From an uncultured Porphyromonadaceae bacterium (GTDB lineage Bacteria; Bacteroidota; Bacteroidia; Bacteroidales; UBA11471), in the NCBI GenBank assembly GCA_900542765.1, contig UQOX01000015.1, forward strand, positions 1 to 61,231: a stretch of DNA of 61,231 nt. The letters are read 5' to 3'. This document shows positions 1 through 8,343 of the stretch, piece after piece. The position numbers and the translations under genes are program-made. The notes beneath the pieces are model-generated. The model was not told the origin of the DNA and did no database searches. It saw only the letters and a list, made by a program, of their open reading frames with translations. Numbering within the stretch: position 1 is the first letter of the stretch; every line of letters starts with the position of its first letter.

Positions 1-49
1 GGTCGAGAAACTCATGAGCGGTGACGCCTCCGGCCGCGTGTCGAGATAA
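1..49 (+). CDS. kdgK: C-terminal end of a sugar kinase, probably 2-dehydro-3-deoxygluconokinase (partial)
   Basis: An open frame enters from the left edge and ends at the TAA at 47-49, leaving 15 codons that read [15 protein letters not shown]. The GDASGRV-type ending resembles the C-terminus of PfkB-family ketodeoxygluconate kinases of Bacteroidales. The next gene is KDPG aldolase, which would use the product of this kinase, so the context fits. With so few residues the assignment is mainly inference from the neighbour. Confidence 0.5.
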   Translation, partial: VEKLMSGDASGRVSR

Positions 50-120
50 TTATCGGGACACCGACTCATGAAGGAAACACATATTCAAAAAATAATTCTT
101 ATCTTATAAAAGAAACGATT

Positions 121-786
121 ATGGCAAAATTTTCAAAAACAGAGGTACTGCAAAAGATGGCCTCGACCGGTATGGTACCGGTATTCTACCACAAAGATGT
201 CGAAGTTGCCAAACAAGTAGTAAAAGCCTGCTACGAAGGTGGTGTTCGCGCATTTGAGTTTACCAACCGCGGAGACTTCGCTCACGAAGTATTTGCCGAA
301 GTGGTAAAATTCGCCGCCAAAGAGTGCCCCGAAATGGCCATGGGTGTAGGTTCGGTCGTAGACCCCGCAACCGCCGCCCTGTATATCCAACTGGGTGCCA
401 ATTTCGTTGTAGGCCCGTTGTTCAACCCCGAAATCTCGAAAGTATGTAACCGTCGTCTCGTGCCCTATACCCCGGGTTGCGGTTCGGTATCGGAAATCGG
501 ATTTGCCCAGGAAACCGGTTGCGACCTCTGCAAGGTATTCCCCGGTGACGTTCTTGGCCCGTCGTTCGTAAAAGGATTGAAAGCCCCGATGCCTTGGAGC
601 AACATCATGGTGACCGGTGGTGTGAAACCCACCCGCGAAAACCTCGAAGGTTGGTTCAAAGCCGGCGTTACCTGCGTAGGCATGGGTAGCAACCTCTTCC
701 CCAAAGAAGTCATCGCCGCCAAAGAGTGGAGCAAAATCACCGAGCTCTGCAAAGGCGCCCTCGACATCATCAAAGAAATCCGCTAA
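121..786 (+). CDS. eda: 2-dehydro-3-deoxy-phosphogluconate (KDPG) / 4-hydroxy-2-oxoglutarate aldolase
   Basis: This class I aldolase splits KDPG into pyruvate and glyceraldehyde 3-phosphate in the last step of hexuronate breakdown, in the cytoplasm. The 221-residue length is close to the family norm. A single TIM barrel is visible, with the Schiff-base lysine in CKVFPGD (about K138), a catalytic Glu in FEFTNRG (about E46), and the phosphate-binding end GVKPTREN. The start is the first ATG after an AT-rich leader. It lies between a kinase-like gene end and a hexuronate transporter, forming a small uronate-catabolism cluster. Confidence 0.93.
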   Translation: MAKFSKTEVLQKMASTGMVPVFYHKDVEVAKQVVKACYEGGVRAFEFTNRGDFAHEVFAEVVKFAAKECPEMAMGVGSVVDPATAALYIQLGANFVVGPLFNPEISKVCNRRLVPYTPGCGSVSEIGFAQETGCDLCKVFPGDVLGPSFVKGLKAPMPWSNIMVTGGVKPTRENLEGWFKAGVTCVGMGSNLFPKEVIAAKEWSKITELCKGALDIIKEIR

Positions 787-793
787 CAAACCA

Positions 794-840
794 AGTAAAG
801 AAGACAGGTTTTCAAGACCTGCCTTCTTTACTTTTTCTCT
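794..840 (+). terminator. Intrinsic terminator or processing hairpin between eda and the transporter gene
   Basis: Arms at 794-809 and 817-832 pair almost perfectly (AGTAAAGAAG and CAGGT with their complements), followed by a T-rich tract. The downstream transporter starts only 34 bp later, so it may be a partial terminator within the operon. Confidence 0.75.
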
Positions 841-873
841 GTAACTTATTCATTTATCATAAAAAACACGTTT

Positions 874-2358
874 ATGACTCAAACATCAACAACTACAAAA
901 CTGGCAACAAACTGGCGATGGTGGATGTGTGTCTTGCTGTTCGTGGCAACTACCGTCAACTATATGGACCGCCAAGTGTTGTCGCTCACATGGAAAGACT
1001 TTATCGCGCCCGAATTCCACTGGACCGATAACGATTACGGAACGATTACCGCAACCTTCTCTATCATCTATGCCATCTGCATGCTCTTCGCCGGCAAATT
1101 CGTAGACTGGATGGGAACCAAAAGAGGTTACCTCTGGGCCATCGGCGTATGGAGCTTCGGTGCATGTGCCCACGCCCTCTGCGGCTGGCTGACCATGCAT
1201 ATCCAAGGTTATGAAAGCGTAAAAGTCATGACCGCCGTACAATCGGGTACCACAGCCGCCCTTGCCATTGCAACGACCAGCGTATGGCTCTTCATTGCCG
1301 CCCGCTGTATCCTCGCCCTCGGTGAAGCCGGCAACTTCCCTGCCGCCATCAAGGTAACGGCCGAATACTTCCCCAAGAAAGACCGTGCATTTGCCACCTC
1401 GATATTCAACTCGGGAGCATCGGTAGGTGCTCTTGTCGCCCCCGCTACCATTCCTCTGTTGGCTCAATATTTCAAAGACCACGGCGTAGGCGGTGGCTGG
1501 GAAATGGCATTCGTCATCATCGGTGCGCTGGGCTTCCTGTGGATGGGATTCTGGGTGTTCATGTATGACAAACCCGAGAAATCGAAACATGTGAACCAAG
1601 CCGAGCTCGACTATATCCTCCAAGACGACAAGGAAGAAGCCAAAGCTGTCGTAGAAGAAAAGAAAGAAGCAGAGAAAACCATTCCTTTCTGGAAATGTTT
1701 CTGCTACCGTCAGACCTGGTCGTTCATCGTCGGCAAATTCTTCACCGATGGTGTATGGTGGTTCTACCTCTTCTGGGCACCCGCCTATTTCTCCGACCAA
1801 TATGGTTATGAATCAAGTTCCGGAATGGGTATCGCCCTCATCATCACGCTGTATGCCATCGTTACGATACTCTCCATCTTCGGCGGTTACCTGCCCCGTC
1901 TTTTTGTCGAGAAAAAAGGCATGAACCCCTATGCCGGACGTATGTTGGCCATGCTCATCTTTGCCTTCCTGCCCCTGCCGGCACTTCTCGCACAAGGAGC
2001 CGGCGCCATCTCGGTATGGTGGCCTGCCATCATCATCGGTCTTGCCGGAGCCGGACACCAGGCATGGAGCGCCAACCTCTTCTCGACCATCGGTGACATG
2101 TTCCCCAAAGGAGCCATTGCCACCATCACCGGTATCGGCGGTATGGCCGGCGGTGTAGGTTCGTTCCTCATCAACAAAGGTGCCGGTGCCCTGTTCACCC
2201 ACTCCGAGAACATGGGCGCAGCATTCCGCTTCATGGGATTTGAAGGTAAAGAGGCCGGATACATGATTATCTTCTGCATCTGCGCCGTAGCTTACCTCAT
2301 CGCATGGTTCATCATGAAAGCCCTTGTGCCCAAATACAAACCCATCGTTGTGGAATAA
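874..2358 (+). CDS. exuT: MFS hexuronate transporter (ExuT type)
   Basis: This is a 494-residue inner-membrane transporter of the anion:cation symporter branch of the major facilitator superfamily, predicted to import glucuronate or galacturonate with protons. About twelve hydrophobic segments are visible. Family signatures include NYMDRQ near residues 28-33, the loop GKFVDWMGTKRG between helices 2 and 3, and the RCILALGEAGNFPAAIK stretch in helices 4-5. A charged central loop rich in Glu and Lys separates the two halves. It follows KDPG aldolase, which supports a uronate substrate. The exact sugar cannot be read from sequence. Confidence 0.88.
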   Translation: MTQTSTTTKLATNWRWWMCVLLFVATTVNYMDRQVLSLTWKDFIAPEFHWTDNDYGTITATFSIIYAICMLFAGKFVDWMGTKRGYLWAIGVWSFGACAHALCGWLTMHIQGYESVKVMTAVQSGTTAALAIATTSVWLFIAARCILALGEAGNFPAAIKVTAEYFPKKDRAFATSIFNSGASVGALVAPATIPLLAQYFKDHGVGGGWEMAFVIIGALGFLWMGFWVFMYDKPEKSKHVNQAELDYILQDDKEEAKAVVEEKKEAEKTIPFWKCFCYRQTWSFIVGKFFTDGVWWFYLFWAPAYFSDQYGYESSSGMGIALIITLYAIVTILSIFGGYLPRLFVEKKGMNPYAGRMLAMLIFAFLPLPALLAQGAGAISVWWPAIIIGLAGAGHQAWSANLFSTIGDMFPKGAIATITGIGGMAGGVGSFLINKGAGALFTHSENMGAAFRFMGFEGKEAGYMIIFCICAVAYLIAWFIMKALVPKYKPIVVE

Positions 2359-2384
2359 TCATCACTCTTTTCTCCATAATCAAA

Positions 2385-2417
2385 GCCGCGACCCTCACGA
2401 AGAGTCGCGGCTTTTTT
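2385..2417 (+). terminator. Intrinsic terminator after exuT
   Basis: An 8-bp stem GCCGCGAC/GTCGCGGC (2385-2392 with 2404-2411) is followed by six T residues. Confidence 0.9.
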
Positions 2418-2483
2418 GCAGCGGACTATCAAAAAGTTTGGAAAAAACTCAAAAATAATCTTTCAAAATATGTTATTTGTATT

Positions 2484-2491
2484 TATCTTTG
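2484..2491 (+). promoter_or_regulatory. Bacteroidetes -7 box for the propeller lipoprotein
   Basis: TATCTTTG matches the TAnnTTTG consensus and lies 72 bp before the start codon at 2564. I see no clear TTG at the -33 position. Confidence 0.6.
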
Positions 2492-2563
2492 CCATACATA
2501 ATCTTATCATAGAAAATTTATTAACAGGAGAAGAAAACTCGACTTTATTCAAAAATTTATCAC

Positions 2564-3568
2564 ATGAAAAAAAACGTACTGTATCTACTCGCCTGCTGCC
2601 TGATATTCATCTGCGCTTGTAAACCGATACAAACGGTTGTTTACGGAACAATCTCTGTCCCTGAAGAAGGAGGAATCAAATTTGAAAAGATTACCGAAGA
2701 AAATGATGAAGTTGTCACGCCAAACGTCAGAAAAACGACTATAAACGGTATTACTACCGTCAAATGGTGGGTTAATCCCTTTATCGGCGTATCTCCCGAC
2801 GGAGAACGCATTGCCTACATCTGCCACAAAAACAACTTGCAAAACATCATGGTAAAAAACACGACTTCTGGGGGAATATCAACTCAACGAACCTTCCGGA
2901 ACTTGGTACAGGATCTCTCTTGGTCACCCGACGGAACAACAATATGCTTCTCAGAGTATAGCAACGGACACAACAGCATCTATCTGATAAATGCTGCCCA
3001 AGGTTCTGTTGTCCGTCAAATAACCGCCATCGGCAGTACCAACGATTATTGCGGAACTTTGTCGGCAGATGGTAACATATTGTTTTTTCACCGGATGGAA
3101 GGTAACAACAATTACAGCATATGGGGATATGACCGAGCAAACAATCTCCTATCGAACTACTCCCGTGGCATGACTCCCTGCCCTATTCCCAATGAACCCG
3201 GCTCCTACTATTGCACCCGATACAACAACCGCGGGCTGTGCGAAATATGGAAAATCAATCCCGAAAAAGGAATCGAAGAGGTTGTGCTCTCACGCCCCAA
3301 CCAAAGTTTCTCAACCCCACAACTCTCCCCCGACGGCAAATGGATAGTTTGTACCGGCAGCAGCCGAGGGAACACCGACGTTTATGTCGTAGGCACAGAT
3401 GGAAACTACCTCACCCAACTCACCTATCACCCTGGGAATGACCTTTCGGCCGTGTGGGCGCCCGACGGAAAAAGTATCTATTTCCTCTCGCAGCGAGGCA
3501 ATCCACAAGGACGATACAATATCTGGAAAATGAATTTTGATGGGCACAATTCCGTACTATACCGCTAA
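2564..3568 (+). CDS. Lipoprotein with TolB/WD40-like beta-propeller repeats
   Basis: This 334-residue protein starts with a lipoprotein signal peptide; the hydrophobic stretch ends in ICAC, giving Cys19 as the lipidated residue. At least five PD40-type repeats follow, recognisable by SPDGERIAY, SPDGTTICF, SADGNILFF, SPDGKWIVC and APDGKSIYF. These form blades like the C-terminal propeller of TolB. Such propellers usually bind proteins or act as surface or periplasmic scaffolds; no catalytic residues can be named. The following gene encodes a small outer-membrane barrel 19 bp downstream, suggesting an operon. Base composition is AT-richer than in flanking genes. Confidence 0.8.
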   Translation: MKKNVLYLLACCLIFICACKPIQTVVYGTISVPEEGGIKFEKITEENDEVVTPNVRKTTINGITTVKWWVNPFIGVSPDGERIAYICHKNNLQNIMVKNTTSGGISTQRTFRNLVQDLSWSPDGTTICFSEYSNGHNSIYLINAAQGSVVRQITAIGSTNDYCGTLSADGNILFFHRMEGNNNYSIWGYDRANNLLSNYSRGMTPCPIPNEPGSYYCTRYNNRGLCEIWKINPEKGIEEVVLSRPNQSFSTPQLSPDGKWIVCTGSSRGNTDVYVVGTDGNYLTQLTYHPGNDLSAVWAPDGKSIYFLSQRGNPQGRYNIWKMNFDGHNSVLYR

Positions 3569-3587
3569 CCTCAAAAAAACAAGAACT

Positions 3588-4190
3588 ATGGAAAAAAGAT
3601 TTATGTGGGCGATATTCGCCCTATTGTTCAGCGGTCAGATTTGCAACGCTCAATTCGCAGGGGGGAGTAGCATTTTACAAACGCCCAAATATACACAAAA
3701 AACCACGCAAGGGAATTACATCAGCGGCTACAAAGGTTTCGGAGAAATTGGTTGCGCCATAGGTTCAAACGATTATGCTGGATTCATGGCATCGGCATCT
3801 TTCTATACTTCACACGGATACCAGTTTGCACCTTATGTATTTGTGGGCGGAGGTATAGGCTTTGAAGCTGGCACATACTTATATTTGCCCATCTTCGCCG
3901 AATGCCGGGTAAACCTTCTCAACCCCAACACCCGCAAAATAGCACCTTATATGGGTACACGCGTGGGTTATGCCGCATTGGAAGATGCAGGAAGTGCCTA
4001 TTTCAATTTCTTCGTTGGTATCAGAATACCCTTGCATAAAAACGCTCTGCACATAAGCACAGGATACCAACTAACAGGCATAGATGTTTATTATTATTAT
4101 AATTATTATTACGGGGGGTGGTATAGTAGTGGTTATTTTGAATCAACAAACGGACACTCGCTTTCTCTGCGTTTAGGTTACGAATTTTAA
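3588..4190 (+). CDS. Small outer-membrane beta-barrel protein
   Basis: The 200-residue protein has a signal peptide ending near NAQ (about residue 22), then alternating hydrophobic strands with aromatic girdle residues, and ends in Phe as barrel proteins do. I chose the ATG at 3588 because it begins the signal peptide; the frame is open further upstream inside the previous gene. It contains TSHGYQF and VGGGIGF, closely echoed by the barrel at 50843-51472, so the two are paralogues. A Tyr/Asn-rich low-complexity segment (about residues 165-175) probably forms an extracellular loop. Specific function is unknown. Confidence 0.75.
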   Translation: MEKRFMWAIFALLFSGQICNAQFAGGSSILQTPKYTQKTTQGNYISGYKGFGEIGCAIGSNDYAGFMASASFYTSHGYQFAPYVFVGGGIGFEAGTYLYLPIFAECRVNLLNPNTRKIAPYMGTRVGYAALEDAGSAYFNFFVGIRIPLHKNALHISTGYQLTGIDVYYYYNYYYGGWYSSGYFESTNGHSLSLRLGYEF

Positions 4191-4207
4191 TACAAAACAT
4201 ATTTAAT

Positions 4208-4245
4208 GAAAACGCCGAAAGAATTAATCTTTCTGCGTTTTCATT
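4208..4245 (+). terminator. Intrinsic terminator after the small barrel gene
   Basis: GAAAACGC and GAAAGA pair with TCTTTC and GCGTTTTC around a five-base loop; the 3' arm merges into a T-rich stretch. Confidence 0.7.
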
Positions 4246-4297
4246 TAGCACAGGAAAAGAATTCTTTCCCTGAGATGGTACTTTGCAAAGTTTGTTG

Positions 4298-4305
4298 TAT
4301 TTTTG
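4298..4305 (+). promoter_or_regulatory. -7 box for the exported C1B peptidase
   Basis: TATTTTTG fits TAnnTTTG and lies 59 bp before the ATG at 4365. No well-spaced TTG is visible. Confidence 0.55.
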
Positions 4306-4364
4306 CGAAGAAGAGAATCTATTTTTCACGAAATCGCATTTAAACTTTTAACACACAAACCGAT

Positions 4365-5582
4365 ATGAAGAGATTTCTGTTTACCTTGGCCTTGGCCGGC
4401 GTCGTTTTCTCGGCCGCAGCCCAAGAGCCTGAAAAGAAAGAGGAGAAAAAAGAGGAAGGCTATGTCTTTACCGATGTCAAAGTGCTTCCCACCAATGCCA
4501 TCAAGAACCAATACCGCAGCGGGACGTGCTGGTGCTTCTCGACCCTGTCGTTCCTCGAAGATGAAATACGCCGTGCTGGCGGAGGTGAAATAGACCTCTC
4601 GGAAATGTGGATCGTGCGTAACATCTACTTCGAGAAAGCGGTGAAATATGTACGTCTGCACGGCAGCCTCAACTTTGCCGTCGGCGGTGCCGCACATGAT
4701 GTCACCAACGGTATTCGCGACTATGGCATCGTACCCGAAGAGGTGTATCCCGGGCTCAACTACGGAACGGAGTTGCCCGAATTTAACGAAATCGACGCCG
4801 TGCTGAAAGCCTATGTCGACGCCGTCATCAAAACCGCCGAAGCGACCGGCGGAAAACTCACGACCGCCTGGCAAGAGGGCTTGAACGGCATTCTCGACGC
4901 CTACTTCGGCAAAATGCCCGAGACATTCACCTACAACGGAAAAGAATATACGCCTCAATCGTTTGCCGCATCGCTCCCCATCAAGATGGAAGACTATGTC
5001 GACATCACCTCCTATACGCACCACCCCTTCTACTCGACTTTCGTGCTCGAAGTTCCCGACAACTGGTCATGGGGATATAGCTACAACGTGCCGCTCGACG
5101 ACATGATGCGCATCATCGACAACGCCCTCGAAAACGGATACACCATCGCCTGGGGCAGTGACGTGAGCGAGAGAGGGTTCAGCCGCACCAAAGCCATTGC
5201 CATCGTTCCCGAAGTCGACCTCGAAAGCATGGAGGGCACCGAGGCGTCGCGCTGGGGGGACCTTTCGCCGAGAGAACGCGAGAACATGCTCTACAAGTTT
5301 GACAAGCCCGGCAAAGAAAAAGTCATCACCCAGGAAATGCGTCAAACGGCATTTGACAACTACGAGACGACCGACGACCACGGCATGGTCATCATCGGAA
5401 CAGCCGTAGACCAAAACGGCAACCCCTACTACAAGGTGAAAAACTCATGGGGTGTAACGGCATCGCCCTACGACGGCTACTACTACTTCTCGCGCCCGTT
5501 CGTCGCCTACAAGACCATGTCTTATATGGTAAACAAGAACGCCATACCCAAGGACATTCGCAAAGCGCTTAAAATGAAATAA
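4365..5582 (+). CDS. Exported papain-like cysteine peptidase of the bleomycin hydrolase / aminopeptidase C family (C1B)
   Basis: This 405-residue protein has a signal peptide ending at AAAQ (residues 17-20) and a short Glu/Lys-rich linker. The papain triad is intact: Gln49 for the oxyanion hole and Cys55 in SGTCWCFS, His339 in DDHGMV, and Asn360 in VKNSWG. These motifs are those of peptidase family C1B, whose usual members are cytoplasmic hexameric aminopeptidases of about 450 residues. Export to the periplasm or surface is inferred from the signal peptide. It is monocistronic, flanked by terminators at 4208-4245 and 5611-5648. Whether it acts as aminopeptidase or endopeptidase cannot be told. 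Confidence 0.85.
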   Translation: MKRFLFTLALAGVVFSAAAQEPEKKEEKKEEGYVFTDVKVLPTNAIKNQYRSGTCWCFSTLSFLEDEIRRAGGGEIDLSEMWIVRNIYFEKAVKYVRLHGSLNFAVGGAAHDVTNGIRDYGIVPEEVYPGLNYGTELPEFNEIDAVLKAYVDAVIKTAEATGGKLTTAWQEGLNGILDAYFGKMPETFTYNGKEYTPQSFAASLPIKMEDYVDITSYTHHPFYSTFVLEVPDNWSWGYSYNVPLDDMMRIIDNALENGYTIAWGSDVSERGFSRTKAIAIVPEVDLESMEGTEASRWGDLSPRERENMLYKFDKPGKEKVITQEMRQTAFDNYETTDDHGMVIIGTAVDQNGNPYYKVKNSWGVTASPYDGYYYFSRPFVAYKTMSYMVNKNAIPKDIRKALKMK

Positions 5583-5610
5583 AAACACATTTTCCACTTC
5601 GGGAAGAAGC

Positions 5611-5648
5611 ACAGGCGAGATTCCTGACGAATCTCGCCTGTGTTTTTA
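5611..5648 (+). terminator. Intrinsic terminator after the C1B peptidase gene
   Basis: A perfect 13-bp stem (5611-5623 with 5631-5643) is followed by five T residues. Confidence 0.92.
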
Positions 5649-5741
5649 TATCACGAGAAAATGCCGACATCAAGGAGACAGACTCGCAAAGCACACCGCT
5701 TCATGCCCGAAACGGCCATATTATGGGAGAAGGTAAAAACA

Positions 5742-5775
5742 AAAACCCCTCGAACCTTATCGGTCGAGGGGTTTT
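5742..5775 (-). terminator. Terminator of the serine palmitoyltransferase gene
   Basis: The perfect 12-bp stem AAAACCCCTCGA/TCGAGGGGTTTT lies 17 bp beyond the stop codon of the minus-strand gene. The A-run at 5741-5745 gives a U-run on the minus transcript. Confidence 0.88.
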
Positions 5776-5792
5776 GCGTTCGAAAGAAAATA

Positions 5793-6983
5793 TTATTTGA
5801 TGATATCGAGTTTCTTGAAGCATTTCTCTATCTTCTCCAAGGCGTAATCGACTTGTTCGAAGGTATGGGTTGCCATCAGGGAGAAGCGAATGAGCGTATC
5901 CTCCGAAGGCACAGCCGGCGATACAACCGGGTTGACAAAGATTCCCTCTTCGAAGAGGTCGCGGGTTACCCTGAATGTCTTGTTGTTGTCCCGGATAAAG
6001 AGCGGAATGATAGGTGTCGTCGTGTTGCCGATTTCACAACCGATGCGACGGAATCCGTCGAGGGCATAATGGGTAATGTCCCACAGGTGTTGAATGCGTT
6101 CGGGTTCGCTCTCGATGATGTCGAGAGCCGCCGAAACGGCAGCCGTCGAAGCGGGCGTGATGCTGGCACTGAATATGTAGGAACGGGAATTGTGGCGCAA
6201 ATAGTTGGCCGTAACAGAGTCGGTGGCGACAAAACCGCCCAACGAAGCAAACGACTTGCTGAATGTGCCCATGATGCAATCGACATCGTCGGTCACCCCG
6301 AAATGGTCGCACACGCCACGGCCTTGACGCCCGAACACTCCGATTCCGTGGGCCTCGTCGACATAGATAGACGCGTTGTATTGCTTGGCAAGCGCCACGA
6401 TTTCGGGGAGATTGGCTACGTCGCCTTCCATGCTGAACACTCCGTCGACAACGATGAGTTTAATGGCTTCTTCTTTGCACGATTTGAGAACCTTTTCGAG
6501 CGATGCCATATCGTTATGTTTGAACTTCAACGAGTTGGAAAAACTGAGTCGACGACCCTCAATAATCGAGGCATGGTCGAGCTCGTCCCAAATGATATAA
6601 TCCTCGCGACCTGTGAGACAGGAAATCACGCCCATATTCACCTGGAAACCGGTAGAATAGATAATCGCCTCTTCCTTGCCCACAAAACGGGCCAAACGGT
6701 TCTCGAGCTCCACATGTATGTCGAGAGTACCATTGAGGAAGCGCGACCCGGCACAACCCGTGCCATACTTCTTGATAGCTGCTATGGCCGCTTCTTTTAT
6801 TTTCGGGTGGTTGGTGAGTCCCAAATAGCTGTTCGAGCCAAACATGAGGACTTTCTTCCCATTGATTATCACTTCGGTATCCTGTTCACTTTCTATCTTC
6901 CGAAAGTAAGGATACACGCCCAAAGCTTTGGCTTTTTGGGGAGCATCGTACTTAGCCAGTTTTTCCTGCAAAGGCTTCATCAT
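5793..6983 (-). CDS. spt: Serine palmitoyltransferase (PLP-dependent alpha-oxoamine synthase)
   Basis: The enzyme condenses serine with a fatty acyl thioester to 3-ketosphinganine, the first step of sphingolipid synthesis. It is a 396-residue fold-type I PLP enzyme with the cofactor lysine in GTFSKSF (K243), the stacking His137 in DHASI, and Asp209/His212 in YVDEAHG. Close resemblance to the known Bacteroides enzyme over its whole length, such as YGTGCAGSRFLNGTLD and VFGRQGRGVCDHFG, favours it over 2-amino-3-ketobutyrate CoA ligase or BioF. I chose the first ATG of the MMKPLQEKLA start; the open frame extends upstream without family support. It is divergent from the lipid A operon. Confidence 0.9.
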   Translation of the reverse strand: MMKPLQEKLAKYDAPQKAKALGVYPYFRKIESEQDTEVIINGKKVLMFGSNSYLGLTNHPKIKEAAIAAIKKYGTGCAGSRFLNGTLDIHVELENRLARFVGKEEAIIYSTGFQVNMGVISCLTGREDYIIWDELDHASIIEGRRLSFSNSLKFKHNDMASLEKVLKSCKEEAIKLIVVDGVFSMEGDVANLPEIVALAKQYNASIYVDEAHGIGVFGRQGRGVCDHFGVTDDVDCIMGTFSKSFASLGGFVATDSVTANYLRHNSRSYIFSASITPASTAAVSAALDIIESEPERIQHLWDITHYALDGFRRIGCEIGNTTTPIIPLFIRDNNKTFRVTRDLFEEGIFVNPVVSPAVPSEDTLIRFSLMATHTFEQVDYALEKIEKCFKKLDIIK

Positions 6984-7077
6984 ATCATACAGAGTTTTTG
7001 TATTTTCGACATATAAACAAATTTGCAACCGCAAAATCTGCTTTTTGAAAAGAAAATTTTAAAGCTACAAATTTGGA

Positions 7078-7085
7078 CAAAAGTA
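7078..7085 (-). promoter_or_regulatory. -7 box for spt
   Basis: On the minus strand this reads TACTTTTG, matching TAnnTTTG, about 95 bp before the spt start. The intergenic space 6984-7271 is AT-rich and holds nothing else I recognise apart from a degenerate TACTTTG at about 7226 facing lpxD. Confidence 0.5.
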
Positions 7086-7271
7086 ACCATTTAATTTGAA
7101 AAATCGTCACACATATACACTTTTATTTATATAAAAAGACAAATCGATATTTTTTCGGAGGAAGCGAGATGACCGCATGAAAATATGGTGCGGGATTTAT
7201 TTTCTAATTTCAAAAAAAAGTGCGTACTTTGTCGTTTTAGAAAAAGACCGAACAATAAAAAAGAATCATTT

Positions 7272-8312
7272 ATGGAATTTTCGGCAAAAGAAATCGCCCA
7301 GTTCCTGGGTGGAAAAGTCATCGGCGACGAAAACGTCAAAGTAAACAATCTGTCCAAAATCGAAGAAGGGAAAGCCGGAACCCTGACATTCCTTGCCAAC
7401 CCCAAATATACCCCCCACATATACACGACCCAAGCCAGCATCGTATTGGTAAACAAAGGGTTCACTCCCGAAGGAGAAATAAAGGCCACGCTCATCGAGG
7501 TCGAAGATGCCTATGCCTGCCTCGCCATGCTGCTAAACATGGTAAATGCCGCCCGCCCCGAGAAAAAAGGCATCGAAGAGGGAGCCCATGTTGCAGCGTC
7601 GGCCACACTTTCCGACTCTATCTACATAGGAGCCTTTGCCTACATCGGCGAACATGCCGTTTTGGGAGAAGGGTGCAAAATCTATCCCCAAGCCTATGTC
7701 GGCGACAACGTGAAGATTGGCAACAACACCACCATTTATCCCGGCGTGAAGATTTACCACGACTGCGTCATCGGCAACAACTGCATCATACACGCGGGAG
7801 CAGTCATCGGAGCCGACGGTTTCGGGTTTGCCCCGCATGACGGGAAATATGTAAAAATCGCCCAAATCGGCAACGTGGTCATCGAAGACAACGCAGAGAT
7901 AGGCGCCAATACGACCATCGACCGTGCCACCATGGGCTCGACTGTCATACATGAAGGGGTGAAACTCGACAACCTCATACAGGTGGCACACAACGTGGAG
8001 ATAGGCGAAAGCACCGTCATGGCCGCACAGTGCGGCATCGCCGGCTCGACCAAGATAGGCAGCCACTGCATGATGGGCGGACAAGTAGGCGTAGCCGGTC
8101 ACATCACCGTGGGCGACCATGTGAATGTGGGAGCCCAGACGGGCATTCCCAACCACATCGACCCGAACAACACCCTGCTGGGGACACCGGCCATGCCGGC
8201 TCGCGAATTTGCCCGGGTTTCGGTACTCATGCGCAAATTGCCCGAGTTGAGCCAAACCATCAGAGAACTACAAAAAGAGATAAAATCATTAAAACAACAA
8301 CGGGGCGAATAA
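7272..8312 (+). CDS. lpxD: UDP-3-O-(3-hydroxyacyl)glucosamine N-acyltransferase
   Basis: LpxD adds the second hydroxyacyl chain, N-linked, to UDP-3-O-acylglucosamine in lipid A synthesis. This 346-residue protein has the N-terminal uridine-binding domain (about 1-100, with [11 protein letters not shown]) and a left-handed beta-helix of hexapeptide repeats. Catalytic-region motifs include [10 protein letters not shown] and [11 protein letters not shown] with the active-site His, and a C-terminal helix. The ATG at 7272 starts [10 protein letters not shown], as in homologues. It leads the operon lpxD-lpxC/fabZ-lpxA, with a 31-bp gap to the next gene. Confidence 0.95.
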   Translation: MEFSAKEIAQFLGGKVIGDENVKVNNLSKIEEGKAGTLTFLANPKYTPHIYTTQASIVLVNKGFTPEGEIKATLIEVEDAYACLAMLLNMVNAARPEKKGIEEGAHVAASATLSDSIYIGAFAYIGEHAVLGEGCKIYPQAYVGDNVKIGNNTTIYPGVKIYHDCVIGNNCIIHAGAVIGADGFGFAPHDGKYVKIAQIGNVVIEDNAEIGANTTIDRATMGSTVIHEGVKLDNLIQVAHNVEIGESTVMAAQCGIAGSTKIGSHCMMGGQVGVAGHITVGDHVNVGAQTGIPNHIDPNNTLLGTPAMPAREFARVSVLMRKLPELSQTIRELQKEIKSLKQQRGE

Positions 8313-8343
8313 ACCTCCAACCGGCCCCAAACGATAAGGAGAT

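Noticed and set aside
5640..7016. 458-codon plus-strand frame opposite spt
   Set aside because: Antisense to a clear serine palmitoyltransferase, begins inside the preceding terminator hairpin and has no family likeness.
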